Shown here piece after piece: positions 6,792 through 6,792 of a stretch of 6,792 nt of DNA (positions are counted from its first letter, which is position 1; each line of letters begins with the position of its first letter). The notes beneath the pieces were generated by a model. The model ran no database searches and had not been told where the DNA came from. It saw nothing but the letters and a program-made list of their open reading frames with translations. Position numbers and translations under genes: made by a program. Origin of the DNA: Bryobacteraceae bacterium (lineage in GTDB: Bacteria > Acidobacteriota > Terriglobia > Bryobacterales > Bryobacteraceae); NCBI GenBank assembly GCA_025350445.1, contig JANXXV010000895.1, positions 1-6,792 on the forward strand. Direction: 5' to 3'.

Positions 6792-6792
6792 C

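Overview
This window is a compact, gene-dense piece of a bacterial chromosome with fairly high GC. It shows no mobile element, RNA gene, CRISPR array or long intergenic gap. The gene content is housekeeping: UvrC, TldD, TldE/PmbA and a DUF167 (YggU-type) protein. Two further envelope-type proteins have sequences that remind me of Acidobacteriota of the Solibacter/Bryobacter kind. That placement is an inference from protein style and is not proven by any marker here.

Layout, read in the direction of transcription (right to left, minus strand): uvrC (6791-4968), a 20-nt gap, tldD (4947-3517), a 4-nt overlap, tldE/pmbA (3520-2165), an 11-nt overlap, a small membrane-anchored protein (2175-1711), a 4-nt overlap, a 408-residue exported protein of unknown function (1714-488), a 4-nt overlap, and a DUF167 protein (491-222). 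The six genes are probably one transcription unit, with coupled translation at most junctions. On the plus strand, the C-terminal end of a conserved hypothetical gene enters from the left edge and stops at 230. It overlaps the tail of the DUF167 gene by 9 bp.

How the genes fit together: UvrC is the dual-incision nuclease of nucleotide excision repair. TldD and TldE form a heteromeric metallopeptidase, with TldD carrying the HExxxH zinc site and TldE lacking it. In other bacteria this pair trims peptides, including ribosomally made peptide precursors and unfolded polypeptides. The anchored and secreted proteins downstream have no recognised role. Their tight coupling to tldDE makes co-expression likely but does not prove a functional link. 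No promoter is visible, because the operon start lies beyond the right edge, and no convincing intrinsic terminator was found. I see no clearly new system; the best leads are the two uncharacterised envelope proteins and the unusual overlap and start-codon architecture.
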